From Bacteroidales bacterium (GTDB taxonomy: Bacteria; Bacteroidota; Bacteroidia; Bacteroidales; Bacteroidaceae): a stretch of 16,104 nt of DNA. Position 1 is the stretch's first letter. Each line of letters starts with the position of its first letter. Location: the NCBI GenBank assembly GCA_004555425.1, contig SFID01000042.1, forward strand, positions 1 through 16,104, read 5' to 3'. Of the stretch, positions 15,922 to 16,104 are shown piece by piece. Below the pieces are notes generated by a model. That model saw nothing but the letters and a program-made list of their open reading frames with translations, searched no databases and had not been told where the DNA came from. Both the position numbers and the translations under genes were made by a program.

Positions 15922-15943
15922 GTACCGCGCCTTGCTTGGTGTG
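15922..15943 (-). repeat. Degenerate copy of the dispersed palindrome
   Basis: GTACCGCGCCTTGCTTGGTGTG is a reverse-oriented copy with several changes (GCGCCTTGC for GCACGTTGC). It lies 28 bp from the better copy at 15971. Confidence 0.4.
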
Positions 15944-15970
15944 AGTAAGGTGTTTGTTCTCATAGAAAAA

Positions 15971-16010
15971 GCAATGTACCGCACGTTGCTTGCAACGTGT
16001 GGCTAAGCGG
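15971..16010 (-). repeat. Dispersed palindrome, intact reverse copy
   Basis: It reads GCAATGTACCGCACGTTGC, then TTGCAACGTGTGGCTAAGCGG. The core GCACGTTGC/GCAACGTGT forms an 8-9-bp stem with a minimal loop. It is an inverted match to 16060-16094 over about 35 positions with a 5-bp difference at the centre. Confidence 0.7.
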
Positions 16011-16059
16011 AAATGTTGGCTCATTGATAACTACTTCAAAGAGTACAAACATCTGAAAA

Positions 16060-16094
16060 CCGCTGAGCCACACGAGCAACGTGCGGTACATTTC
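16060..16094 (+). repeat. Dispersed palindrome, forward copy
   Basis: It reads CCGCTGAGCCACACGAGC followed by AACGTGCGGTACATTTC. It is inverted relative to 15971-16010, so the two can pair across about 50 bp. The left stem arm is shortened by 5 bp compared with the other copy. Confidence 0.7.
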
Positions 16095-16104
16095 TTTCCA
16101 GCGC

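Larger units (their letters stand above)
15667..16104. other. Gene-free right end of the window
   Basis: No supported coding frame is present. The interval has a T-run and short inverted repeat near 15862-15891, the AACGACCCGAGTAGTT motif (15879-15894) and three copies of the dispersed palindrome. Whatever gene lies beyond 16104 is not visible. Confidence 0.55.

Overview
The window looks like a chromosomal segment from a GC-rich member of the Bacteroidales, most likely Prevotellaceae. Four things point there. SecA is long (1129 residues) and carries extra N-terminal sequence. Several genes belong to families I know mainly from Bacteroidetes (DUF5672, the NahK-like phosphotransferase, a PafA-like periplasmic protein, an Lnb_N/DUF4105 membrane protein). 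Promoter-like boxes fit TAnnTTTG, and most starts lack a strong Shine-Dalgarno sequence. Genus assignment is inference. I see no rRNA, tRNA, CRISPR array, intact transposase or prophage gene.

Layout. 1-300: gene-free repeats and a terminator. 297-455 (-): a 52-codon mini-gene, about 97% identical over its last 44 codons to the 3' end of the sugar kinase 1.6 kb away. 541-1383 (-): DUF5672 glycosyltransferase-like protein. 1384-1930: gene-free, with a hairpin element, a second inverted repeat and the kinase terminator. 4533-1931 (-): a likely three-gene operon, pyrF, then an unknown 205-aa protein, then the kinase. 4534-4747: divergent promoter region; the pyrF leader holds a strong inverted repeat. 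4748-7148 (+): HTH-only AraC-type regulator, a cysteine desulfidase/serine dehydratase-like Fe-S enzyme, and an acidic 146-aa unknown protein, ended by a long stem. 8637-7273 (-): POT/MFS transporter, converging on that stem. 12217-8828 (-): secA with a textbook terminator. 13938-12292 (-): a PafA-like protein upstream of secA whose catalytic motifs look eroded. 13939-14280: heptamer repeats and an array of mini-hairpins that runs into the 3' end of the next gene. 15475-14207 (-): DUF4105 membrane protein. 15476-16104: gene-free, with its promoter, a second mini-hairpin array and inverted copies of a dispersed palindrome.

The protein-coding content is mostly housekeeping: pyrimidine synthesis, secretion, peptide uptake, amino-acid or sulfur catabolism and sugar phosphorylation. 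I found no clear new multi-gene system. The less ordinary material is the kinase-tail mini-gene, the putative pseudo-phosphatase next to secA, and at least four families of dispersed or tandem repeats that occupy nearly every longer intergenic gap, one of which appears to have supplied the C-terminus of a membrane protein.
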